Assembly (NCBI GenBank): GCA_963727835.1
Contig: CAVSIB010000043.1
Coordinates: 1 to 19,696 of the forward strand
Reading direction: 5' to 3'
Source of the DNA: G026625185 sp963727835
GTDB taxonomy: Bacteria > Desulfobacterota > WTBG01 > JAGOGO01
Length of the DNA stretch: 19,696 nt
Under the pieces are notes generated by a model. It was not told the DNA's origin, made no database searches, and saw only the letters and a program-made list of their open reading frames with translations. Position numbers and translations under genes: made by a program. Each line of letters starts with the position of its first letter. The first letter of the stretch is position 1. This document shows, one piece after another, positions 7,188-15,026 of this stretch.

Positions 7188-8592
7188 AGAAGAAGGTTTC
7201 GGGTTTGGTTTTATGTCGGGAGGAGTAACCTTCTGCACTATGCGGCCTTTGCGGAGTATCCCTTTTAAAATCATTTGCCTTTTGGGAATGAATAATGATG
7301 CTTATCCCCGCGAGTCACGGCATGTGAGTTTTGACCTCATTGCCCAGCATCCAATGCCCGGAGACCGATCCCGTCGGAACGATGACCATTATCTTTTCTT
7401 GGAAGCCATCCTTTCTGCCCGCAAAAAGCTTTATATAAGCTATGCTGGCCAAAGCATTCAGGATAACAGCATTATTCCGCCTTCTGTAGTCGTAAGCGAA
7501 CTCCTGGACTATATCGAACAAGGTTTTACTATTTCCGAAAAAAAGATCAGGGATCACCTTTTAATCACACACCGGCTTCAGGCATTTAGTCCAGCATATT
7601 TTAAAAAAGGTGGAAGACTCATGAGTTTCTCGAAAGATAATTATGATGCCGCCCTCACTGAACGGGGATCATCAAAAAACGCCCAACCCTTTATATCGCA
7701 GGGACTTGCTCAACCTGATGAGGAATTTAAAAAGATTGACCTTTCTTCGCTGATTAAATTTTTTGCCAATCCTTCTAAATTTTTTCTCAACCAGCGGTTA
7801 GGAATATTTCTTGAGGAGAAAACCCCGGTTTTAAGCGAGCGCGAACCCTTTGACCTCAAAGGGCTTGAAAAGTACACATTTGAACAGACGCTCTTGCAAA
7901 AAAGCCTTGCGAACGATGACCTCACTGAGTATCTATCTGCCGTGAAAGCATCCGGGAAAATACCTCCGGGAACTTTGGGTGAATACCTTTACCAAAAGTC
8001 ACAGGAGGAGGTGGAGAGGTTTGCTCATATGGTAAAACCCTATATCACCGGAACGCCTCTTGACCCGGTTGAGTTTAATCTGAAAATTGCCGAATATACG
8101 CTTTCCGGGAAAATAGACACCATCTTTGAGTCGGGATTAATCCACTATCGTTATACGAAGGTAAAAGTAAAAGATCGCCTTAAGGTTTGGATCGATCACC
8201 TCGTGCTCAACAGTATGAACCGTGCGCCTTATCTAAAAAGAAGCACCCTTATCGGAGAAGACACAATGGTAGTTTTGTTGCCGGTGCAAGAAAGCAACAA
8301 GATCCTTTTAGACCTTATCAAAAAGTACTGGGAAGGCCTCTCAAAACCCCTGCTCTTTTTCCCGGAAACTTCGTGGAAATATGCCCACGCGATCCTCGAA
8401 AAAAAGATGCCGGATGAAGAAGCAATGAGAAAAGCCCGGGATGAATGGGAAGGAGACGATTATTATCGGGGTGAAAGTCACGAGCCGTCTTCTCAGCTCT
8501 GTTTTGGAACGGTTGACCCCCTTGATGCAGAATTCGGAAGGATTGCCAAGGAGATTTTTGAGCCGATGATTAAAAGCCAGGAAGAGCGATAA
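7150..8592 (+). CDS. recC: RecC (exodeoxyribonuclease V gamma subunit), C-terminal fragment
   Basis: This continues RecC in the next frame. Removing one base at about 7149 joins EKIE to LPIIRSYLQKYCEEEGFGFG without loss. Strong RecC signatures follow: FMSGGVTFCTMRPLRSIPFK, IICLLGMNNDAYPRESRH, MPGDRSRRNDDHYLFLEAIL and KLYISYAGQSIQDNS. After these come the domain that mimics an inactive nuclease fold and a C-terminus with LDAEFGRIAKEIFEPM. The ATG at 7132 in this frame lies before the indel and has no ribosome site, so this is not a separate gene. A 100-bp gap containing inverted repeats separates it from recB. Confidence 0.92.
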   Translation, partial: LPIIRSYLQKYCEEEGFGFGFMSGGVTFCTMRPLRSIPFKIICLLGMNNDAYPRESRHVSFDLIAQHPMPGDRSRRNDDHYLFLEAILSARKKLYISYAGQSIQDNSIIPPSVVVSELLDYIEQGFTISEKKIRDHLLITHRLQAFSPAYFKKGGRLMSFSKDNYDAALTERGSSKNAQPFISQGLAQPDEEFKKIDLSSLIKFFANPSKFFLNQRLGIFLEEKTPVLSEREPFDLKGLEKYTFEQTLLQKSLANDDLTEYLSAVKASGKIPPGTLGEYLYQKSQEEVERFAHMVKPYITGTPLDPVEFNLKIAEYTLSGKIDTIFESGLIHYRYTKVKVKDRLKVWIDHLVLNSMNRAPYLKRSTLIGEDTMVVLLPVQESNKILLDLIKKYWEGLSKPLLFFPETSWKYAHAILEKKMPDEEAMRKARDEWEGDDYYRGESHEPSSQLCFGTVDPLDAEFGRIAKEIFEPMIKSQEER

Positions 8593-8692
8593 CCGGGAGG
8601 CAACGTTAGTGTTCGTTGTTAGTAATCGTCTTGGGCATGCCGCGAAAAAACTATTAACTGTCAGTTACAACTAACAGTGCTTTGGTAATACT
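8593..8692 (+). repeat. recC-recB spacer with inverted repeats
   Basis: This spacer holds an inverted repeat TGTTAGT (8617-8623) / ACTAACA (8670-8676) and, inside it, a perfect 11-bp palindrome AACTGTCAGTT (8656-8666). The first part is built from repeated GTTAGT/GTTCGTTGTT words, a pattern seen in simple intergenic repeats of other bacteria. There is no U-tract after the arms, so a terminator is unlikely. It could be an RNA-processing site or a small dispersed repeat. The following recB ATG has only a weak ribosome site. Confidence 0.35.
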
Positions 8693-9454
8693 ATGGATGA
8701 AAGAAAAACTTTCGATCTTTTAGCAAACCCTCTGGAGGGAATAAATCTTATTGAAGCCAGTGCCGGCACCGGCAAGACTTTTACTATCGCCGGGCTTTTC
8801 TTAAGGCTGATACTGGAAAAAAATCTTTTGGTAAACGAAATCCTGGTCGTTACTTTTACGGTAGCTGCAACCGCAGAGCTTAACGATAGAATTCGCAATC
8901 TGCTCAAGGAAGCAATCGAGGGATTTTCACGAGGTCAAAGTGACGATGAATTCCTGAATAGCCTCATAAAACAATATCCTGATCCCCTGCCGAGTTTAAA
9001 ACGCCTCAAAGAAGCACTGCGGGATTTTGATGAAGCCGCGATATTTACAATTCATGGTTTTTGCCAAAGAGTGCTTAAGGAGCACGCTTTTGAAAGCAGT
9101 CTTCTTTTTGATACTGAGCTTATCACCGATGAGGAAGCCCTGAAGCAAGAGATTATCGATGACTTCTGGCGAATCAACTTTTATAATGCCTCACCCCTTT
9201 TTATTCATTACGCTTTGAACAACCACTGCACTCCGGAAAATCTCCTCAAACTGGTGCGGACATATTCGGATAAACCCCTGCTTAAGGTCATACCCCAGGT
9301 AACGATTCCTGACTCCACACAGGAAGAAAACGAATTTAACGAAGCCTTTAATAAAGCCCGCGATAGCTGGCAGTCCTCGAAAGCAGACGTTGAAGAAATT
9401 CTTGCCAATCAGATCGGCTTTAAACAATCGGTTATTTCAAAGTTCCCGAATTAA
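8693..9454 (+). CDS. recB: RecB (exodeoxyribonuclease V beta subunit), N-terminal helicase fragment
   Basis: This is the start of RecB, the 3'-5' helicase and nuclease subunit of RecBCD. It opens with FDLLANPLEGINLIEASAGT, the RecB-type lead into Walker A (ASAGTGKT, residues 22-29). Next come LVVTFTVAATAELNDRIRNL (helicase motif Ia region) and DEAAIFTIHGFCQRVLKEHA (motif Ic region, the TIHGFC signature of RecB/AddA). The frame ends at a TAA at 9452. It should not end there: from about 9415 the expected RecB text jumps through the other two frames (ALNN, then GYFKVPELIIGLDYFFNAG), so at least three indels lie in 9415-9505. The ATG at 8693 gives the expected RecB N-terminus. Confidence 0.92.
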   Translation: MDERKTFDLLANPLEGINLIEASAGTGKTFTIAGLFLRLILEKNLLVNEILVVTFTVAATAELNDRIRNLLKEAIEGFSRGQSDDEFLNSLIKQYPDPLPSLKRLKEALRDFDEAAIFTIHGFCQRVLKEHAFESSLLFDTELITDEEALKQEIIDDFWRINFYNASPLFIHYALNNHCTPENLLKLVRTYSDKPLLKVIPQVTIPDSTQEENEFNEAFNKARDSWQSSKADVEEILANQIGFKQSVISKFPN

Positions 9455-9478
9455 TTATCGGTTTAGATTATTTTTTTA

Positions 9479-10270
9479 ATGCTGGCAATAAAAACTTTAC
9501 CTTATTCCACTCAATTTGAGCTGTTCACTCTGAGTGGAGTTAAAAAAGCAACGAAAAAAAACTATGCACCGCCTCAGCATCCATTTTTTGAACTTTTTGA
9601 GATCTTAAAAGAAAAGCAGGAAGCCCTTTCCTGCGCCTATGCGCAACGCCTCCTCGGGTTAAAAAGCTCTCTTTTTAATTTTCTCCATCAGTCGCTTTGC
9701 AAGCAAAAACAAAGAAGGAACGTTCAGTCTTTCTACGATCTCTTGGTTAAACTTCGAAACGCCTTGGCAGATAAGTCAGGTGCAGAACTGGCCAAAATAA
9801 TTCGAGCTAAATACCATGCCGCCTTAATTGATGAATTTCAGGACACCGATCCCCTCCAGTATGAAATTTTTCATAACATTTTTAAAAACCAGGGGGGAAT
9901 TCTTTTCCTTATTGGTGATCCTAAACAAGCAATTTATAGTTTCCGCGGGGCAGACATCTTCGCGTACCTGCATGCGATCTCCCAGGTTGAAACACAATAT
10001 ACCCTCAAGGAAAACTGGCGGTCAGATCCCCAATTGATTAATGCGGTTAATACTATTTTCTCCCACGTTAAAGATCCGTTTGTCTTTGAGGCGATTAAAT
10101 TCCAAGAGGCATCCGCGGCAAAAAATAAAGAAGCTGATCCCCTTATCATTGCCGGCATTCCTGAGCCTCCCTTGCAACTCTGGTTTCTTGATGCGGACAA
10201 GCTGGAAAGCAGTCGTTTAACCAAAAAGGGAAATTTATTAAAAAACCAGAGTCGCGCGAGCTTATTTTAA
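9479..10270 (+). CDS. recB: RecB (exodeoxyribonuclease V beta subunit), middle helicase fragment
   Basis: This is the central RecB helicase part, in the same frame as the N-terminal fragment but cut off from it by stops at 9452 and 9464. Native sequence resumes at LPYSTQFELFTLSGVKKATK, the RecB segment before the long helical 1B region. The helicase core follows: AALIDEFQDTDPLQYEIF (Walker B, motif II), LFLIGDPKQAIYSFRGADIF (motif III) and LKENWRS (motif IV). Near the end the frame is lost in an A6 run at 10240-10245. Adding one A joins GNLLKK to PESRELILRAVGAKIVYLL, so the last eight or so residues and the stop at 10270 are not native. The ATG at 9479 is a chance codon without a ribosome site. 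Confidence 0.9.
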   Translation: MLAIKTLPYSTQFELFTLSGVKKATKKNYAPPQHPFFELFEILKEKQEALSCAYAQRLLGLKSSLFNFLHQSLCKQKQRRNVQSFYDLLVKLRNALADKSGAELAKIIRAKYHAALIDEFQDTDPLQYEIFHNIFKNQGGILFLIGDPKQAIYSFRGADIFAYLHAISQVETQYTLKENWRSDPQLINAVNTIFSHVKDPFVFEAIKFQEASAAKNKEADPLIIAGIPEPPLQLWFLDADKLESSRLTKKGNLLKNQSRASLF

Positions 10271-12318
10271 GAGCCGTAGGCGCAAAAATAGTATACCTTC
10301 TCCATCAGGGAAAAGAAAAGCACGCTTTTATTAGACAACGCCCGATTAAAGAGCAGGATATCGCTGTTCTTGTGCGAACTAATCGCGAGGCCGCATTGAT
10401 GCAACACGTTCTCAGCGAACTTAAAGTCCCCAGTGTTCTTTATACCACCGACAATCTCTTTGATTCCCGAGAGGCGTATGAGCTTTTGCGAATATTAGAA
10501 GGAATCGCTGAGCCGCATAATGAAAAACTCATTAAAGCTGCCTTGACAACCGATATCCTCGGGATCCAGGGAGAGGAACTTGAAAATTTACTTGCTCATG
10601 AGGCTGAATGGATAGCGTGTCTCAATAAATTCATTGAGTACCAAGCACGATGGCGTATGCACAATTTTTTCAGCATGTTTCGTTACCTGCTTTTTCAGGA
10701 AAAGGTACGAGTCCGTCTTTTATCATTCTCCGACGGGGAACGCCGCTTAACTAATCTGCTTCACCTTGCTGAGGTCCTCCATCAAGAGGAACACCAAAAA
10801 CAGCTCACTATGGGTAGTCTTACAAAATGGCTTTCGGAACAGATCAATCCTGAGCTTCCCCGTCTCGAAGAGCATCAACTCCGCCTGGAGACCGATGAGT
10901 ATGCCGTTAAAATAGTAACCATCCATAAAAGCAAAGGGCTGGAGTACCCGGTGGTTTTCTGCCCTTTTCTCTGGGATAAATCAAAAATCAGGAATTCGAA
11001 TGAACCGTTTGTTTTTCACGATGGCGCGGAATTAACCTTAGACCTGGGCTCGGAGCACAAAAATGAAAACCGCGCTTTAGCTGAAAAAGAAATTCTTTCA
11101 GAAAATTTAAGACTTCTCTATGTGGCGTTAACCAGAGCAAGAAACTGCTGTTATACGGTCTGGGGACGTTTTAATGAAGCGGGTTCATCAGCCATGTCCT
11201 ATCTTTTTCACTCGGGTGAAAAAAATGATGAAAAAAATATTGTTGATGCTATTGAAACTTCTTTTAACGACTTAACGAATGATCAGATGAAAGAGGTATT
11301 GAAGAACCTGGAAACAGAAGCACAGGGAGCCATCGGCATCCACGAAATACCCGAACCAGTTTCTATCGGCTACGTGCCATTCAAGGAGGAAAACGAAGCA
11401 CTATCGTTAAAACTATTTTCCGGCCATATTGATCGAACCTGGAAAATTTCGAGTTTTTCGTCTTTGGCGGCCGAGAAGCAACCGCTCCTTGAACCTCAGC
11501 TCTATTCTTTTCCTGAGCTTCCTGATTATGATCAGGAAATTCAAAGCGAAAGAATTCCCGAAAAAGAACCAGCCGGTATTTTCGCTTTTCCACGGGGGGC
11601 TAAAGCAGGGTCCTTTATGCATGACCTATTTGAGCATCTTGATTTTACTGAAAAGGATGATGCGGTAATGAAAACATTGGTAGCTGAAAAACTGATTCTG
11701 TATGGTTTTGACATAAGCTGGCAGGAGACTATTTTTGATATGATTAAAAAGGTTCTCTCTGTTCCTCTTCATCCTGATCAAAAAGACCTTACCCTCTCTT
11801 CAATACCGGAAAGCAATAAGGTAAGTGAACTGGAGTTTTATTTTCCTTTACAAACTCTTTCATCCGAAAAACTGAAAAATATATTTTTAAAATACGGTAA
11901 CGAGAACCTTCCAAGAGACTTTCCTGAACAAATCGAAAACCTCCACTTTGCTCCTGCCCGAGGCTTTATGAGGGGCTTTATTGATCTCGTCTTCCAGTTC
12001 CAAGATTCTTTTTACTTGATCGACTGGAAGTCAAATTTCCTCGGAACTAACGTTGAGGACTATCACCACGAAAAGCTCGCCACAGTTATGTCTGAGGAAT
12101 ATTACCACCTCCAATACCTTCTCTATACAGTGGCCTTGGATAAATACCTGAGCAAACAAGTATCCAACTACCACTATGAAAAACATTTTGGAGGAGTTTT
12201 TTATCTTTTTTTACGGGGCATTGATCCAGAAAAAGGTTCGGCGTTTGGGATATACCGCTCCCGGCCTTCGGAAAAACTAATCCATGGATTGAGTCAAAAT
12301 CTAATAACCTTTTCGTAA
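10246..12318 (+). CDS. recB: RecB (exodeoxyribonuclease V beta subunit), C-terminal helicase and nuclease fragment
   Basis: This is the rest of RecB in a new frame. It begins PESRELILRAVGAKIVYLL, well upstream of the first usable start (ATT at 10372 or later). The helicase is completed by VKIVTIHKSKGLEYPVVFCP (motif V) and LRLLYVALTRARNCCYTVWG (motif VI). The C-terminal RecB-family nuclease domain is complete: GAKAGSFMHDLFEHLDF holds the metal-binding His, GFIDLVFQF and YLIDWKSNFLG hold the two catalytic Asp and the Lys, and YYHLQYLLYTVALDKYL is the QxxxY motif. All nuclease ligands are present, so the enzyme would be an active nuclease if the frameshifts are artefacts. Reassembled RecB is about 1,208 residues, slightly longer than E. 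coli RecB. recD follows after 14 bp. Confidence 0.93.
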   Translation, partial: PESRELILRAVGAKIVYLLHQGKEKHAFIRQRPIKEQDIAVLVRTNREAALMQHVLSELKVPSVLYTTDNLFDSREAYELLRILEGIAEPHNEKLIKAALTTDILGIQGEELENLLAHEAEWIACLNKFIEYQARWRMHNFFSMFRYLLFQEKVRVRLLSFSDGERRLTNLLHLAEVLHQEEHQKQLTMGSLTKWLSEQINPELPRLEEHQLRLETDEYAVKIVTIHKSKGLEYPVVFCPFLWDKSKIRNSNEPFVFHDGAELTLDLGSEHKNENRALAEKEILSENLRLLYVALTRARNCCYTVWGRFNEAGSSAMSYLFHSGEKNDEKNIVDAIETSFNDLTNDQMKEVLKNLETEAQGAIGIHEIPEPVSIGYVPFKEENEALSLKLFSGHIDRTWKISSFSSLAAEKQPLLEPQLYSFPELPDYDQEIQSERIPEKEPAGIFAFPRGAKAGSFMHDLFEHLDFTEKDDAVMKTLVAEKLILYGFDISWQETIFDMIKKVLSVPLHPDQKDLTLSSIPESNKVSELEFYFPLQTLSSEKLKNIFLKYGNENLPRDFPEQIENLHFAPARGFMRGFIDLVFQFQDSFYLIDWKSNFLGTNVEDYHHEKLATVMSEEYYHLQYLLYTVALDKYLSKQVSNYHYEKHFGGVFYLFLRGIDPEKGSAFGIYRSRPSEKLIHGLSQNLITFS

Positions 12319-12332
12319 CGATAAGTGACTGG

Positions 12333-14201
12333 ATGAACACTGACGATCTACGCCTTCTTTGTGATAAAAATATACTGACATCGCTGGATTTCCATTTTGC
12401 TTCTTTCATGACCCAGCTTTCCGGTGTTGCCAATCCGGAACTTTTCTTGGCTGCGGCACTGGTTAGCAAATTCACGGTAGAAGGCCATACCTGCCTTGAT
12501 CTTTCCTCCTTGGCCGGGAAACCATTACTCAAAGAAAATGGTGATGCACTGTGCGTTTGCCCAGAGCTTTTATTCTGGCGAAAAATTCTGGAACAAAGCA
12601 CAGTGGTGGGGAAACCCGGTGAGTTTATGCCGCTCATCCTGGATGATAAATCGAGACTTTATCTTTTTCGTTATTGGGAATATGAAAAAAAATTAGCGGA
12701 AGGAATCAGAAATCGAGCTAAACAAAATGCTGACGGCGTGGATATTAATCTGCTTGCCGAAGGTCTTGACCGGCTTTTTCAAAAAAACCAAGACCCCGAT
12801 ACTGACTGGCAAAAGGTGGCAGCAGCGACCTCAGTGTTAAAAAAGTTTTCGGTTATTTCCGGGGGACCAGGAACCGGAAAGACCTTCACCGTAGTAAAAA
12901 TCCTAACTTTACTTTTAGAACAGACAAAAAACAAAAAACTGCGCATCGTCCTTACCGCGCCAACCGGTAAAGGGGCCGCGCGGCTCCAAGAAGCCATTAA
13001 AAATACCAAAAAAATTTTAACCTGTTCGGAAAGGATTAAAGAAGCTATACCGGATGAGGCTTCCACCGTCCACCGGTTACTGGGAAGCATTCCTGGTTCA
13101 CCCTATTTCCGTTATAACGCTGAAAACCAGCTCCCCGTTGATGTGATTGTTATTGATGAAGTATCCATGGTATCCCTTTCTCTGATGGCTAAAGTGCATG
13201 ATGCCGTACCTCTCGATGCATGGATGATTCTTTTGGGGGATAAGGACCAATTGGCATCAGTCGAGCCCGGTTCAGTGCTGGGAGATATCTGCGATACAGG
13301 TAAAGTGCATAGCTTTTCCCAACCTCATCGTGACACACTCAAGAAAGTTAAAATATTTATTCAATCCCAAAGTGAAGCGAGACCAGGCATTCAGGATTCG
13401 ATCGTTCATTTACAAAAAAGTTACCGATTTGAAAAAGGAAGCGGTATCAGTGAGCTCAGTGAGGCAGTAAATGATGGTGACAGTAATCGTGCCCTTTCTC
13501 TTTTGAAAAACGAGCACTATCCGGCAATCACCTGGAAAACCTTACCCATGCCCAAAGATTTGCCTTTACATTTAAAAGACAAACTTCTCAGTGGATTGGG
13601 AGAGTATTTAAAAACCCAAGACCCGAAAAATGCTCTTTCCTTGTTTGAACAGCACCGGATACTCTGCGCTCTGAGAGAAGGTCCTTATGGCGTAAGGTAT
13701 TTAAATTTTTTAGTTGAGCAACTCCTGAGAAGAGAAAAACTTATTGCCCTTCACCAAAAATGGTATTCCGGCCGTCCCCTCATGATAACCCACAATGACT
13801 ATAGTTTGAGGCTTTTTAATGGTGACGTGGGAATCGTCCTGCCGGATGCAGAGAATTCTAATGAACTTCGCGCATTTTTTCCCACCTCGGATGGGAATAT
13901 CAGAAAATTCACCCTCCTCCGGCTTCCGGAGCACGAAACTGTTTATGCATTGACAATCCACAAAAGCCAGGGTTCGGAGTTTGATGAAATACTTGTAATT
14001 TTGCCGGATACCCCCAGCCCGGTATTAACCCGGGAATTGATTTATACGGCAATTACCCGAGCAAAAAAAAGAGTTGAAATCTGGGGAAAAGAAGAAGTAT
14101 TCCAGACCGCGATTTCATCACGAATTGAAAGAACCTCAGGTCTTAGAGATGCATTCTGGGAAAATCCGGGAGCATGGGAGCATGAGGGATCAGGATTGTG
14201 A
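12333..14201 (+). CDS. recD: RecD (exodeoxyribonuclease V alpha subunit), 5'-3' helicase
   Basis: This is an intact 622-residue RecD, the fast 5'-3' superfamily 1B motor of RecBCD; E. coli RecD is of similar size. The N-terminal domain (1-150) that contacts RecC includes WEYEKKLAEGIRNRAK. The helicase core has GGPGTGKT (Walker A, 177-184), TAPTGKGAARLQEAI (motif Ia), STVHRLLG, VIDEVSMVSLSLM (Walker B, D275-E276), MILLGDKDQLASVEPGSVLG (motif III), LQKSYRFEKGSGI (motif IV), LTIHKSQGSEFDE (motif V, H543) and RELIYTAITRAKKRVEIWG (motif VI). It starts 14 bp after recB with a poor ribosome site, consistent with translational coupling. It closes a recC-recB-recD operon. No clear terminator follows it in the first 100 bp. 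Confidence 0.96.
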   Translation: MNTDDLRLLCDKNILTSLDFHFASFMTQLSGVANPELFLAAALVSKFTVEGHTCLDLSSLAGKPLLKENGDALCVCPELLFWRKILEQSTVVGKPGEFMPLILDDKSRLYLFRYWEYEKKLAEGIRNRAKQNADGVDINLLAEGLDRLFQKNQDPDTDWQKVAAATSVLKKFSVISGGPGTGKTFTVVKILTLLLEQTKNKKLRIVLTAPTGKGAARLQEAIKNTKKILTCSERIKEAIPDEASTVHRLLGSIPGSPYFRYNAENQLPVDVIVIDEVSMVSLSLMAKVHDAVPLDAWMILLGDKDQLASVEPGSVLGDICDTGKVHSFSQPHRDTLKKVKIFIQSQSEARPGIQDSIVHLQKSYRFEKGSGISELSEAVNDGDSNRALSLLKNEHYPAITWKTLPMPKDLPLHLKDKLLSGLGEYLKTQDPKNALSLFEQHRILCALREGPYGVRYLNFLVEQLLRREKLIALHQKWYSGRPLMITHNDYSLRLFNGDVGIVLPDAENSNELRAFFPTSDGNIRKFTLLRLPEHETVYALTIHKSQGSEFDEILVILPDTPSPVLTRELIYTAITRAKKRVEIWGKEEVFQTAISSRIERTSGLRDAFWENPGAWEHEGSGL

Positions 14202-14331
14202 GCAATTTTTGTGGATTTCGATGTTCTCACTACGTGACAATTGGTTTTGCAACATTCCAAACTCTCTATGTTTACGCAAGTCACAGTCAATCGCTTTTTT
14301 TGTCAAGAACGGGGGGTAAAATCATTACTTA

Positions 14332-14399
14332 GGGAAATTTTTTTTTAAAAACATTTTTTTTAAAAAAACTTGACAAACTAGGTATTGCTATCATATAGC
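14332..14399 (+). promoter_or_regulatory. Upstream promoter candidate for oah, with A/T tract
   Basis: A consensus TTGACA (14370-14375) is followed after 18 bp by TATAGC (14394-14399). Just upstream, 14332-14368 is almost pure T- and A-runs, like an UP element. It would give a leader of about 140 nt containing the palindrome at 14441-14455. It lies in the 345-bp recD-oah gap; the first 130 bp of the gap show nothing I can assign. Confidence 0.45.
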
Positions 14400-14440
14400 T
14401 TTGGCAATAATTTTGATTATACCCGATCTTTGTTTATCAC

Positions 14441-14455
14441 AAGTTAAATTAACTT
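14441..14455. promoter_or_regulatory. 15-bp perfect palindrome, operator candidate
   Basis: AAGTTAA-A-TTAACTT is a perfect inverted repeat placed between the two oah promoter candidates, about 15 bp upstream of the second -35 box. A second short palindrome, GTTTTAAAAC (14468-14477), overlaps that -35 box. Position and symmetry fit a dimeric repressor or activator site, for example of the regulators that respond to aromatic acyl-CoAs. The AT-rich context raises the chance of coincidence. Confidence 0.4.
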
Positions 14456-14470
14456 TTTAAATTTAAGGTT

Positions 14471-14499
14471 TTAAAACAGAGACTTTTGATAAGTATAAT
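14471..14499 (+). promoter_or_regulatory. Proximal promoter candidate for oah
   Basis: A perfect -10 TATAAT (14494-14499) lies 17 bp after TTAAAA (14471-14476), a 4-of-6 match to the -35 box. Transcription would start near 14506, 41 nt before the oah ATG. Confidence 0.45.
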
Positions 14500-14546
14500 A
14501 ATGCGGATGTATTAGTTTTAGATTTTTTTAAGATAGGAGGTTATGT

Positions 14547-15026
14547 ATGTTACTAAATTGGCTCCCACGAGATAATGAAGCAAAAAGTCATCAATTATTT
14601 GGGGATGAGCATTTCGGTACCGAAGCCCCATGCACCATGTATGAAAAAAAACCCCTCATCAACCCAGACAGCGGCGAGAAAGTAAACGATCTTACCACCG
14701 CTTGGGTTACCCTCAACAATCCGGTTCAGTACGGTTCTTATACCACCCAGATGATTAAAGGCGTTATCGCGGGAATGCATAAAGCCTCTATGGACCGCGA
14801 TGCGGTAGCAATAATTTTTACTTCCGTAGGAGACCGGGCTTTCTGTACTGGGGGAAACGTAAAAGAGTACGCCGAATACTATACCATGAGACCTATGGAA
14901 TATGTGCAGTACATGGATCTTTTCTCCGGGATGATTGATGCGGTTTTAAAAGCCCGCAAGCCGGTTATTTGCCGTTGCAACGGGATGAGGATTGCCGGCG
15001 GCCAAGAAATCGGCCAGGCCTGCTGA
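14547..15026 (+). CDS. oah: 6-oxocyclohex-1-ene-1-carbonyl-CoA hydrolase, N-terminal fragment
   Basis: This is the first 159 residues of Oah (BamA), a crotonase-superfamily enzyme of the anaerobic benzoyl-CoA pathway. It adds water to the cyclic dienoyl-derived 6-oxo intermediate and opens the ring to 3-hydroxypimelyl-CoA. Diagnostic stretches are LNWLPRDNEAKSHQLFGDEH at the N-terminus, HFGTEAPCTMYEKKPLINP, YTTQMIKGVIAGMHKASMDR, AFCTGGNVKEYAEYYTMRP (oxyanion-hole region of the crotonase fold) and CNGMRIAGGQEIGQAC. A strong Shine-Dalgarno site, TAGGAGG (14534-14540), sits six bases before the ATG. The frame stops at a TGA (15024-15026) created by one extra T; dropping it reads C-DFTVAADTATFG as expected. 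No other benzoyl-CoA pathway gene is in the window. Confidence 0.95.
   Translation: MLLNWLPRDNEAKSHQLFGDEHFGTEAPCTMYEKKPLINPDSGEKVNDLTTAWVTLNNPVQYGSYTTQMIKGVIAGMHKASMDRDAVAIIFTSVGDRAFCTGGNVKEYAEYYTMRPMEYVQYMDLFSGMIDAVLKARKPVICRCNGMRIAGGQEIGQAC

Noticed and set aside
5364..12318. Programmed ribosomal frameshifting in recC or recB
   Set aside because: The breaks lie at different kinds of sites with no slippery heptamer plus downstream structure, and one recB region would need three shifts in 90 bp.
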